Assembly: GCA_944386695.1 (NCBI GenBank)
Contig: CALXCB010000007.1
Span: forward strand, 1 to 41,874
Direction: 5' to 3'
Length of the DNA stretch: 41,874 nt
Origin: an uncultured Clostridia bacterium
Lineage (GTDB): Bacteria; Bacillota; Clostridia; TANB77; CAG-508
How positions within the stretch are numbered: position 1 is the first letter of the stretch; each line of letters opens with the position of its first letter. The position numbers and the translations under genes are program-made. The notes below the pieces were generated by a model, which did no database searches, had not been told where the DNA came from, and saw only the letters and a list, made by a program, of their open reading frames with translations. Positions 24,941 to 33,550 of the stretch are shown one piece after another.

Positions 24941-25615
24941 ATGATTTTTAGAATAGATTTAAAGATTTTTATTTTTTTAATTTTGTTTTATTTTACTAGA
25001 CAAATCGGAATATATAGCATAATAATGCTTTTTGCAATCATACATGAATGTGGCCATTTGTTAGCGGGAATAGTATTAAATATGAAAGTCAAGAGACTGA
25101 CTCTTATGCCAATGGGACTTTCGGTGGAGTTTGCATTAAAAACTGAAGATTATAATGAAAAAATTTTAAAAGCAAATAAAATTGAAATTAAAAGATTAGT
25201 TGTAGCAATTGCAGGACCACTTGTAAATTTATTAATAATGTTTATAGTGATATTAATAGGAAAAGATACAGCTTTTAATATGGTTATTATATATTCAAAT
25301 TTATTAATCGCATTATTTAACTTATTACCAATATATCCTTTAGACGGAGGAAGAATTTTAAAATCGATATTAAGTTTGTTATGTAATAAACAAAAAGCAA
25401 ATATTTATATGAATAAGATTTCTAATATTATATTGTTTATAATTACCTTTGTATTTAGCCTATTGATTTATTATTATAAAAATATAGGAATAGTTCTTAT
25501 TACAATTTATTTGTGGTATATTGTTTTAAAAGAAAATAGAATTTATAATATGAAATTAAGAATTCATAAGTTAATTATGAACAAAAATAGTGAATACAAT
25601 GCTTGGAAAAGGTGA
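24941..25615 (+). CDS. spoIVFB: Site-2 protease of the M50 family, SpoIVFB-like
   Basis: SpoIVFB cuts pro-sigma-K inside the membrane of the forespore envelope. This 224-residue protein has several membrane helices. HECGH at residues 35-39 lies in the first core helix, and NLLPIYPLDGGRILKS near 130 supplies the aspartate ligand. AIAGPLVNLLIM is typical of the group. No CBS domain is visible at the C-terminus, which is short for a SpoIVFB. It follows the SpoIVFA-like gene by seven bases with an AAGAGAT-like weak ribosome binding site, so coupling is likely. The neighbour makes the sporulation role the best reading. Confidence 0.88.
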   Translation: MIFRIDLKIFIFLILFYFTRQIGIYSIIMLFAIIHECGHLLAGIVLNMKVKRLTLMPMGLSVEFALKTEDYNEKILKANKIEIKRLVVAIAGPLVNLLIMFIVILIGKDTAFNMVIIYSNLLIALFNLLPIYPLDGGRILKSILSLLCNKQKANIYMNKISNIILFIITFVFSLLIYYYKNIGIVLITIYLWYIVLKENRIYNMKLRIHKLIMNKNSEYNAWKR

Positions 25616-25633
25616 AAATGCAATGTATTCACT
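25589..25633. terminator. Bidirectional terminator between spoIVFB and the amidase gene
   Basis: AGTGAATACAATGC (25589-25602) pairs with GCAATGTATTCACT (25620-25633), 13 of 14. AAAATTTTATTT follows on the plus strand, and on the minus strand ATTTTTGT follows. The left arm lies inside the last codons of spoIVFB. Confidence 0.6.
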
Positions 25634-25643
25634 AAAATTTTAT

Positions 25644-26996
25644 TTAATCTATATAATATGTTTTTATACTTTGAGATATTGCTTCCATATACTTATCTGA
25701 ATTGGCAAGTATATTGTTAAAATCTTGTTCAACAGTCATGTAACCAAGTTCTATTGAATAAGTTTCAATACCGGTATTAGAGTTATAATATTGGTTTGTT
25801 CCATACTCTTTATTTCTTCCATCAACAAAAGCATTTGTGGCAATTCCACCTGTTTCACGTATTATATATAAATAAGGAGTATCGGTGGTTATAGTATAAG
25901 GCTCATATCCATCTCTTTGAGCATTTTTATTAAAAGATGATATATCAGCATTTGTAAAATTACGAACATATACGCCATCAGCTTTTTTAAAAGTTGAAAG
26001 ATTTGAATAATGAGTATTAGCTTGTGTTACAATATTAGAAGCAAGTAAATTTGCAAAGTCTAAATTACAATTGTTTGGTGCATAAATTTCAACTCCACCA
26101 TCATTTTGCTCATAAGAGTTACTATTTAATTGAAGAGAGATTAGCAGTTTGGCTTTAGATTTGTTTAATATATTAATTCTTCCATCTTCATCATACATAT
26201 TTGTGGTGGTATCTTCTTGAGAAGATTCACTTCCATCTCTAGATATAAAAACTTTTAGTCCAAGAGCCTCTAATTTACTTTTTAAATTTAAACCATATTC
26301 TAAAACTAAATCAGCTTCAGTATAATCACCAGAAACGCCTCCAGTATCTATCCCTCCATGCCCAGGATCTATTGCTATATCATAAACATCTTCTGGTAAA
26401 GATTCTGCTTTAGTAACATTAAGTGACATATAAGGAATATCATTATATGTATCAAATGCAATATCTATTTTGTTATTTGTATTGTTTTTTGTTAATGTAT
26501 AATAAGTGGTATTATTATATTCAGAAGCATTTTTTAAAGAATAGTATTTTATATCACCATTAGAATATATTATTTTTAAAAGTAAATAGTAATTGTCAAT
26601 TGATAAATCTTCTAAATTTATTCCTTCGTTTATTGTATCTGATGTAGAAAAAGAAATTGAGTTATCTGTATAATCAAAATTTGAGGATATTTCAATTTCT
26701 TCCCCTTCTAAATTTTTAATTATTAAATTGACATAGTTTATTTGTATACCAGAAATTTTTACAGTATTAAGTGTTCCTTCAACATTAAAATGAGTACCAT
26801 ATACAGAATATTTGGTAACATTTACATTAGTTGTTTTATCTATAACACTAAATAAATTTGTCCTTTGTTCTTCCATTATTCTATTAGGATCATTATCTTG
26901 TTTTATTTTTATAAATATTAAAAAACACATTAAAATGATAAAAAGAACAATAAGTATTTTTATTGTTAAATTATTTTGTGGTATATTTTTCGACAA
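25644..26996 (-). CDS. N-acetylmuramoyl-L-alanine amidase (Amidase_3) with an altered zinc ligand
   Basis: Amidase_3 enzymes cut the bond between N-acetylmuramic acid and the stem peptide of peptidoglycan. The protein has a membrane anchor at about residues 11-30, a beta-rich domain to about 200, then the catalytic domain. IAIDPGHGGIDTGG gives His213, TEADLVLEYG gives Glu227, and the catalytic Glu416 is in YSIELGYMT. The third zinc ligand, normally His in an S-[IL]-H segment, is Gln289 here (LLISLQLNSNS, codon CAA). One base change (CAT/CAC to CAA) separates the two. Either the enzyme is impaired or Gln is tolerated. The start is TTG after AGAGGTGG. It is convergent with spoIVFB. Confidence 0.9.
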   Translation of the reverse strand: MSKNIPQNNLTIKILIVLFIILMCFLIFIKIKQDNDPNRIMEEQRTNLFSVIDKTTNVNVTKYSVYGTHFNVEGTLNTVKISGIQINYVNLIIKNLEGEEIEISSNFDYTDNSISFSTSDTINEGINLEDLSIDNYYLLLKIIYSNGDIKYYSLKNASEYNNTTYYTLTKNNTNNKIDIAFDTYNDIPYMSLNVTKAESLPEDVYDIAIDPGHGGIDTGGVSGDYTEADLVLEYGLNLKSKLEALGLKVFISRDGSESSQEDTTTNMYDEDGRINILNKSKAKLLISLQLNSNSYEQNDGGVEIYAPNNCNLDFANLLASNIVTQANTHYSNLSTFKKADGVYVRNFTNADISSFNKNAQRDGYEPYTITTDTPYLYIIRETGGIATNAFVDGRNKEYGTNQYYNSNTGIETYSIELGYMTVEQDFNNILANSDKYMEAISQSIKTYYID

Positions 26997-27024
26997 TTAA
27001 ACCACCTCTTTTTCATTTTTTTTA

Positions 27025-27054
27025 ATATTATAAGAAAAAAACAAATATGTCAAG
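27025..27054 (-). promoter_or_regulatory. Promoter of the amidase gene
   Basis: On the minus strand TTGACA (27054-27049), 18 bases, TAATAT (27030-27025). Confidence 0.5.
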
Positions 27055-27084
27055 AAGTTGTTTGCTAGTCAAGTTTATATTAAT

Positions 27085-27441
27085 TTATTCTATTTCTGTA
27101 AGTTTTAAGTTATACTTATCTTCAAAAACTTTTTTCTTAGCAATATATTCTTTTGTTTTAAAGCCTTTTACATCAATAACATCATAAGTTCCATCATTAT
27201 TAAAAACAATAAAATCGGCTTTATATTTTAAGCCTGGGGCTAAGATAAAAGTTGGCTGAAGGCAAAATCCCTTTATATCATTACATTTTAATCTTAACTT
27301 TAATTCAGAATAATAATTTGCCTCTTTTACACTGTCAAAAGTATGACCATCAATAGATGTTTTATATGACCTGTATTTAGCGGATTTAGGCTTTTTCTTA
27401 TTGGTATAATTTTTATAATCTTCAACACTCCAATGTTCCAT
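27085..27441 (-). CDS. DUF1064 protein, phage-type PD-(D/E)XK-like
   Basis: 118 residues: YRSYKTSIDGHTFDSVKEANYY, LQPTFILAPGLKYKADFIVF and TYDVIDVKGFKTKEYIAKKK. The E-x(n)-D-[VI]-K layout (Glu in KEANYY, Asp in KADF, DVKG) is that of the DUF1064 family, which is found mainly in phage replication and packaging modules and is related to Holliday-junction resolvase-like nucleases. Here it stands alone with its own TTGACA-17-TAAAAT promoter and no phage neighbours, so it is a captured or left-over phage gene. The ribosome binding site is weak (AAAGTGGGA). Confidence 0.8.
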   Translation of the reverse strand: MEHWSVEDYKNYTNKKKPKSAKYRSYKTSIDGHTFDSVKEANYYSELKLRLKCNDIKGFCLQPTFILAPGLKYKADFIVFNNDGTYDVIDVKGFKTKEYIAKKKVFEDKYNLKLTEIE

Positions 27442-27481
27442 TTAAAATCCCACTTTCTTTATATTGGTTATTCAAACAAAT

Positions 27482-27510
27482 ATTTTACTAGAACAAAAAA
27501 AATATGTCAA
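27482..27510 (-). promoter_or_regulatory. Promoter of the DUF1064 gene
   Basis: On the minus strand TTGACA (27510-27505), 17 bases, TAAAAT (27487-27482). The TTGACATATTT start is shared with the amidase promoter. Confidence 0.6.
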
Positions 27511-27520
27511 GAACAAATAA

Positions 27521-27549
27521 TTGATATATTTAATAATTTATGTTATGAT
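27521..27549 (+). promoter_or_regulatory. Promoter of the YwaF-like gene
   Basis: TTGATA (27521-27526), 17 bases, TATGAT (27544-27549) preceded by TGT. It is divergent from the DUF1064 promoter, with the two -35 boxes ten bases apart. A TGACGAA, matching the degenerate 0A-box, lies about 20 bases downstream. Confidence 0.55.
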
Positions 27550-27608
27550 ATTACAAGTTACTTTGACGAATAATGTCATAATTTAATTAATTTGAGGAGA
27601 TGAAATAA

Positions 27609-28358
27609 ATGTTTTTGTCAAAACCAGATGAATCAAATTCATGTGGAATCTTTACTTTAGGACATTTTATATTAATAATATTAACTACTATAGGTATAAT
27701 TACTGCGTTAATTAAAACGAAAAATAAAACTAAAGAAGATGTAAGCAAAATAATAAAAAACATGACAATTATTGTGTGGATTTTAGAATTTTTTAGAATA
27801 GGATTTAATTTATATATTGGAGAAATTTACAATGTAAATAGTTGGATGCCATTATATTATTGTAGCTTACTTTTATATGCTGGGGCAATGTCTTCATTTG
27901 GAAAAGGAAAAATAAAAAGAGCAGGAGATGTATTTTTAGCAACAGGAGGCATTATAGGAGGTATTATTTTTATAATATTGCCGACTACTTCATTACCCTC
28001 ATATCCGATGTTGCATTTTTTAAGTATTCATAGTTTTTTCTTTCATGGTGCAATGGTATATTTAGGGTTATTAATAAATATTACGCATTATATAAAATTA
28101 GAATGGAAAGATATTGGGTATTTTGCAAGTTTGGTTGGAATATTATGTATAGTGGCACTTGTTATAAATAATATTTGTGATAGTAATTTGATGTTTATAT
28201 CAAAAGATTTTCCAGGAACACCAGTTACAATTTTATACCACCTTGTAGGAAAGTGGTTCACCCCTATAATGATAATTATTCAAATGACTTTACCATTTAT
28301 AGTGGTATTTTTAATATTAAAGATTATTGCTAAATGTAAGGATAAAACTGTAAAATAG
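27609..28358 (+). CDS. YwaF-family integral membrane protein
   Basis: 249 residues with about seven hydrophobic helices. Family marks are FTLGHFILIILTT, the WMPLYYCSLLLYAG segment in the third helix region, LPSYPMLHFLSIHSFFFHGAMVY in the middle (H-x-x-x-H-x-x-x-x-H), and LYHLVGKWFTPIM near the end. These match the TIGR02206/YwaF group, whose function is not known. GAGGAGATGAAATAA precedes the ATG. It has its own promoter, divergent from the DUF1064 gene. No transporter motif is visible. Confidence 0.85.
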   Translation: MFLSKPDESNSCGIFTLGHFILIILTTIGIITALIKTKNKTKEDVSKIIKNMTIIVWILEFFRIGFNLYIGEIYNVNSWMPLYYCSLLLYAGAMSSFGKGKIKRAGDVFLATGGIIGGIIFIILPTTSLPSYPMLHFLSIHSFFFHGAMVYLGLLINITHYIKLEWKDIGYFASLVGILCIVALVINNICDSNLMFISKDFPGTPVTILYHLVGKWFTPIMIIIQMTLPFIVVFLILKIIAKCKDKTVK

Positions 28359-28370
28359 AATTATTTTCTA

Positions 28371-28399
28371 TTGAGGATTTTGCTTAATGGTGCTATAAT
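28371..28399 (+). promoter_or_regulatory. Promoter of the structured 28.4-28.86 kb transcript
   Basis: TTGAGG (28371-28376), 17 bases, TATAAT (28394-28399) preceded by TGC (extended -10). Transcription should start near 28406, just before the first hairpin (AACC/GGTT, 28409-28420). Confidence 0.7.
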
Positions 28400-28448
28400 A
28401 TAAGTGTAACCCGTAGGTTTTGCAGAAAGAAAGGAAAGGAGGGATTTT

Positions 28449-28799
28449 TTGAAAAAATCCCAAAAAAACTATTCTCTTTACATAAGGACCTCTTCAAATA
28501 AAGAGGCCTATGAAAGAGAATACTTCTATTCATTAAGAATAGAAGACTTTACCGGAGAGTTTGCAGATATAGCTTTCCGGAATTGGTTCGACGACTCGGA
28601 AGAGTTGTTGGACTATCTCTTCCAAAGACTTAAAAATGGCGACTTAAAAGAAGCCATAAAAGAAAACTTTGGAAGGAACTATAAAATAATTTGCCGTTCG
28701 GTCGAGCAACCAAACGGCAAAAAGGTAACAATTAAAATTAAAAAATATTCATTTAAAGATAGGTTTTTAAAAAAACCTCATCAAAAATATTGTATATAA
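28449..28799 (+). CDS. Unknown 116-residue protein encoded in structured RNA
   Basis: The frame reads like a soluble protein: KNYSLYIRTSSNKEAYERE, FYSLRIEDFTGEFADIAFRN, SEELLDYLFQRLKNGDLKEA, FGRNYKIICRSVEQPNGKK. It has alternating hydrophobic/charged residues and a basic tail. The start is TTG inside a 21-base palindrome (28441-28461), just after AAGGAAAGGAGGG. About a third of codons end in G or C, roughly double its neighbours, and many of these wobble bases sit in stems. I do not recognise the family. It may be a transferred gene under RNA-structure constraint, or an accidental frame within a structured RNA. Confidence 0.5.
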   Translation: MKKSQKNYSLYIRTSSNKEAYEREYFYSLRIEDFTGEFADIAFRNWFDDSEELLDYLFQRLKNGDLKEAIKENFGRNYKIICRSVEQPNGKKVTIKIKKYSFKDRFLKKPHQKYCI

Positions 28800-28808
28800 T
28801 TTTTTATT

Positions 28809-28860
28809 GTTACCGTAAAAGTAGAGGGCATCTATTGAAATAGGTGCCTTTTACTGGTAA
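28809..28860 (+). terminator. Terminal hairpin of the structured transcript
   Basis: TTACC-TAAAA-GGGCATCTATT on the left pairs with AATAGGTGCC-TTTTA-GGTAA on the right, with one internal bulge. AAAAATATTAAATTT follows, so it is not a classic U-tract terminator. Confidence 0.5.
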
Positions 28861-28885
28861 AAATATTAAATTTATTATTGAATAA

Positions 28886-29011
28886 TGGAAAAAATTATTA
28901 TTTAATACGTTCTTTAAACAAATAAAAATTCCTAAATAGAAAATAGAAGATTCTACTAAAGAAAGACTTGTAAAATTAGGTATAGATAGAAGCTTTATAG
29001 AAGAATATTAA
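28886..29011 (+). pseudogene. Short gene remnant
   Basis: A single frame reads WKKLLFNTFFKQIKIPK, a TAG, then KIEDSTKERLVKLGIDRSFI and EEY before a TAA. The segment after the stop is protein-like (an amphipathic helix ending in a typical C-terminus), but there is no start codon, ribosome binding site or promoter. It looks like the last 40 codons of a lost gene with an in-frame stop. The parent family is not recognised. The rest of the spacer (29012-29079) shows nothing. Confidence 0.4.
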
Positions 29012-29079
29012 TTTAAGAAATTGTTATATATAAACAATATTGAGTTATTTTTAATAAAGAATCTGAAATATTTTTCAAC

Positions 29080-29101
29080 AAAAAAAGAGGCTAAAAGCCT
29101 C
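29080..29101 (-). terminator. Terminator of the tRNA-fMet gene
   Basis: On the minus strand GAGGC (29101-29097) pairs with GCCTC (29091-29087), followed by seven T. Confidence 0.85.
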
Positions 29102-29106
29102 AAAAT

Positions 29107-29182
29107 TGGTTGCGGAGGTAGGACTCGAACCTACGACCTCAGGGTTATGAGCCCTGCGAGCTGCCAACTGCTCCACCCCGCG
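29107..29182 (-). tRNA. Initiator tRNA-Met (CAU)
   Basis: The minus strand folds as a full 76-base cloverleaf with an encoded CCA. The first base C1 faces A72, so the top acceptor pair is not Watson-Crick, the mark of initiator tRNA. The anticodon stem is CAGGG/CCCTG with loop CTCATAA, giving CAT and the G-C pairs typical of initiators. The T arm is GTAGG-TTCGAGT-CCTAC. A TTGACA-17-TATAAT promoter and a terminator flank it, so it is a single-gene unit. Confidence 0.96.
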
Positions 29183-29198
29183 ATGTGAAACAATTATT

Positions 29199-29227
29199 AT
29201 TATAATACACTAATATGGAAATGTCAA
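29199..29227 (-). promoter_or_regulatory. Promoter of the tRNA-fMet gene
   Basis: On the minus strand TTGACA (29227-29222), 17 bases, TATAAT (29204-29199), about 17 bases before the mature tRNA. Confidence 0.75.
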
Positions 29228-29237
29228 GACATTTTAA

Positions 29238-29268
29238 AAACATTTTGGAAAAAATATCCAAAATGTTT
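29238..29268. terminator. Perfect hairpin upstream of the cation exchanger gene
   Basis: AAACATTTTGGA (29238-29249) pairs exactly with TCCAAAATGTTT (29257-29268). On the minus strand the stem is followed by TTTTTAAAAT. It lies just upstream of the tRNA promoter, so it may insulate the two units. Confidence 0.4.
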
Positions 29269-29372
29269 ATTTACTGGTAAATGATAATAAAAACGAACTT
29301 TAGGAGAATAAATATAAAAAAGATTAATAAAACCTTTATTAAAAGAATACAATTACCATGAAAGGGATAAAC

Positions 29373-30335
29373 ATGGTTATATACATATTATTTATAATAT
29401 TAGGTTTTTTATTATTAATAAAAGGTGCAGATTTTTTAGTAAATGGTGCTAGTAAAATTGCCGAAAAATTTAGAGTTCCAACAATAATAATAGGTCTTAC
29501 AATAGTAGCAATAGGCACTTCTACTCCGGAATTGATGGTAAGCACAATGGCAGCTTTACAAGATCATGCTGATATGTCTATTGGAAATGTTATTGGAAGT
29601 AACTTAATAAATTTATTTTTTATTTTAGGTATATGTTCGACAATAAAACCTTTAAAATTCCAAAAAGAAACAGAGAAATTTGAAAATATTATTCTTGTAT
29701 TTGCAACTGTATTATTACTTTTATTTGGAAACACAGATAATTATAAAATAGATAGAATAGAAGGATTAATATTAATAATATGTTGTATTTTATTTGTTTT
29801 GTATAATATATTTATGGCAAAGAAAAGAAAATCAGATACATTAATTGAATTAAAAGAATGTAAAGAGAAAAACATATCAAATGTAGCATGCATAACAAAT
29901 ATTATAATTGGAATCATTGCATTAAAAGTGGGTGGAGATGTAGTAGTAAAATATGCATCAAAAATAGCTATTATAGCAGGTTTAAGTGAAAAAATAATAA
30001 GTGTGACAATAATAGCATTAAGTACTAGTTTGCCAGAATTTATAACATCTATAATAGCAACAATAAAAGGAGAAACAGATATGGCAATAGGAAATATTTT
30101 AGGTTCTCAAATATTTAATATATTTTTAATTATAGGTCTATCATCAGTACTGGCTCCTATAAATTATTCAATAGATTACAATATAGATATGTGCTTTTTA
30201 ATATTGGGTACAATACTATTTTTATTTTTTCCTTTTATAGGAAAAAAACATTATATGACTAGACTAAATGGAATAATTTTTGTTATAATATATTTGATTT
30301 ATTTATTATATAGCATATTGAAAGTAATAATTTAA
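29373..30335 (+). CDS. Calcium/sodium antiporter of the CaCA family (YrbG type)
   Basis: CaCA exchangers move Ca2+ (or another cation) out against Na+ or H+. The two alpha repeats are present: AIGTSTPELMVSTMAA with GNVIGSNLINLFFILG in the first half, and ALSTSLPEFITSIIAT with GNILGSQIFNIFLIIGLSS in the second. They carry the two ion-binding acidic residues (Glu in TPE and LPE). About ten membrane helices and 320 residues are normal. ATG 29373 is preferred over 29358 because AAAGGG lies about six bases before it and it starts directly at the first helix. Confidence 0.93.
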   Translation: MVIYILFIILGFLLLIKGADFLVNGASKIAEKFRVPTIIIGLTIVAIGTSTPELMVSTMAALQDHADMSIGNVIGSNLINLFFILGICSTIKPLKFQKETEKFENIILVFATVLLLLFGNTDNYKIDRIEGLILIICCILFVLYNIFMAKKRKSDTLIELKECKEKNISNVACITNIIIGIIALKVGGDVVVKYASKIAIIAGLSEKIISVTIIALSTSLPEFITSIIATIKGETDMAIGNILGSQIFNIFLIIGLSSVLAPINYSIDYNIDMCFLILGTILFLFFPFIGKKHYMTRLNGIIFVIIYLIYLLYSILKVII

Positions 30336-30349
30336 ATATAAAAAAAGTA

Positions 30350-30378
30350 TGTACAAATTATGAAAAATGTGGTATAAT
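30350..30378 (+). promoter_or_regulatory. Promoter of the sortase gene
   Basis: A weak GTACAA (30350-30355), 17 bases, TATAAT (30373-30378) with TGG directly before it (extended -10). Confidence 0.5.
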
Positions 30379-30410
30379 AAAATTATTAGAAGAAACGGAG
30401 GGATAAAGTT

Positions 30411-31067
30411 ATGGGAACAAAGTATAATAAATTTTTAACGGTATTATTAGTAATAATAATAATAGCCGTAGTAGGATTATTAGGATATTTAGGATACAAC
30501 TATTATGGAAATTATTCTATAGATAGTGATTCAGATCGATATGTATCAACATTCGTTGAAGATACAAATACAACAGAAGAGAACACAACAACTACAGAAG
30601 GTAATTTATCAGATGGTATCAGTGAAACCGAAACAGCTTCATCAGGTAGTACAACAAAAACATATAAAGGCTTTAATGTTGTTGGAACGATTGAAATACC
30701 AAAAACAGATGTAAAATATCCAGTATTAGAAGATCCACCAACAGTAAAAAAACTTGATACAGCAGTTGTAACATTATATCCTCAACACGCAACATTAAAT
30801 ACAGTTGGAAATGTTGTAATAGTTGGACATAACTACAGAAATGGATTATTCTTCTCTAATAATAAGAAGTTGGTAAATGGTGATAAAATTTATATAACAG
30901 ATTTAAATAATAATAGAGTTGAATATACAGTTTACAGTGTGTTTGAAACATCTGAAAATGATACATCTTTCTATAACAGAGATACAGATGGTGCTATGGA
31001 AATAACATTGTCAACTTGTACAGATGATAGTTCTGCAAGAACAATAGTTGAAGCAAAAGCAGAATAA
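30411..31067 (+). CDS. Sortase-family transpeptidase
   Basis: Sortases cut sorting-signal proteins and join them to peptidoglycan or to each other. The layout is a basic N-terminus, one anchor helix (about 8-28), a Thr/Ser/Glu-rich linker to about 82, then the beta-barrel domain. The catalytic triad is complete: His140 in IVGHNYRNG, Cys203 in TLSTCTDD and Arg210 in SARTIVEAKAE. The TLSTC motif is the family signature; class D or a related clostridial class is likely. No LPXTG-type substrate is encoded in this window. AACGGAGGGATAAAGTT precedes the ATG. It is a single-gene unit ending in a strong terminator. Confidence 0.92.
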   Translation: MGTKYNKFLTVLLVIIIIAVVGLLGYLGYNYYGNYSIDSDSDRYVSTFVEDTNTTEENTTTTEGNLSDGISETETASSGSTTKTYKGFNVVGTIEIPKTDVKYPVLEDPPTVKKLDTAVVTLYPQHATLNTVGNVVIVGHNYRNGLFFSNNKKLVNGDKIYITDLNNNRVEYTVYSVFETSENDTSFYNRDTDGAMEITLSTCTDDSSARTIVEAKAE

Positions 31068-31081
31068 TTTTTCATTATGGG

Positions 31082-31113
31082 CATACCCTTTTTCAAAAGG
31101 GTATGTTTCTTTT
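31082..31113 (+). terminator. Intrinsic terminator of the sortase gene
   Basis: CATACCCTTTT (31082-31092) pairs with AAAAGGGTATG (31095-31105), followed by TTTCTTTT. Confidence 0.85.
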
Positions 31114-31136
31114 GTAAAAAATTCACTTTTTAATAA

Positions 31137-33203
<2,067 letters not shown>

Positions 33204-33219
33204 GATTGGAGAAAATTTT

Positions 33220-33459
33220 ATGGAAGAATATACATTTGAAATGATGTACGAAGATTTGAGAAATGGTTATCAAATTTATTATACTTATGTAAGAAATAGA
33301 TATTTATTATTTAGAACAGCTAAAAACTGTTATACACAAAAACTTATTTCTGACAGTAATAAAAATCCACATCCAAAAACTACAGTACTTACATTAAAGA
33401 GAGTTAAAGAGATGTTCCCTCATATGGAAGATATTGAATATAAGGTGATAGATGGTTGA
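33220..33459 (+). CDS. Unknown small protein downstream of ligA
   Basis: 79 residues: YTFEMMYEDLRNGYQIYYTY, VRNRYLLFRTAKNCYTQKLI, PKTTVLTLKRVKEMFPHME. It is rich in Tyr and aromatic residues and looks like a small alpha/beta protein without signal or membrane helix. TTGGAGAAAATTTT precedes the ATG, 16 bases after ligA, so it is likely on the ligA message. I do not recognise a family. The frame continues to a TGA without interruption and there is no competing frame. Confidence 0.75.
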   Translation: MEEYTFEMMYEDLRNGYQIYYTYVRNRYLLFRTAKNCYTQKLISDSNKNPHPKTTVLTLKRVKEMFPHMEDIEYKVIDG

Positions 33460-33467
33460 AAAATCAA

Positions 33468-33496
33468 TTGACATAAAACAAAAAAAGTAGTAAACT
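33468..33496 (+). promoter_or_regulatory. Promoter and inverted repeat before the beta-CASP gene
   Basis: TTGACA (33468-33473), 17 bases, TAAACT (33491-33496). GACATAA (33470-33476) is repeated inverted as TTATGTC (33496-33502), so a dimeric regulator could cover the promoter. Confidence 0.45.
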
Positions 33497-33550
33497 TATG
33501 TCATAATGATGCATGTTAACATTGAATTTTAATTTAATGGAGGAATTATT

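Larger units (their letters stand above)
28406..28860 (+). ncRNA. Candidate densely structured RNA or structured mRNA
   Basis: From its promoter to about 28860 the transcript is a string of inverted repeats: 28441-28461; 28471-28521 (outer ATTCTCTTT/AAAGAGAAT, inner CCTCTT/AAGAGG); CTTCTATTC 28523-28531 with 28537-28545; CCGGA/TCCGG 28552-28580; GGAAGAG 28598-28604 with 28617-28623; ATGGC/GCCAT 28636-28657; TTTGCCGTT 28690-28698 with 28713-28721; AGGTTTTT/AAAAACCT 28761-28778; and a final stem 28809-28860. The stretch is visibly richer in G and C than its surroundings. A 116-codon frame overlaps it. Whether the product is RNA, protein or both is open. Confidence 0.4.
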
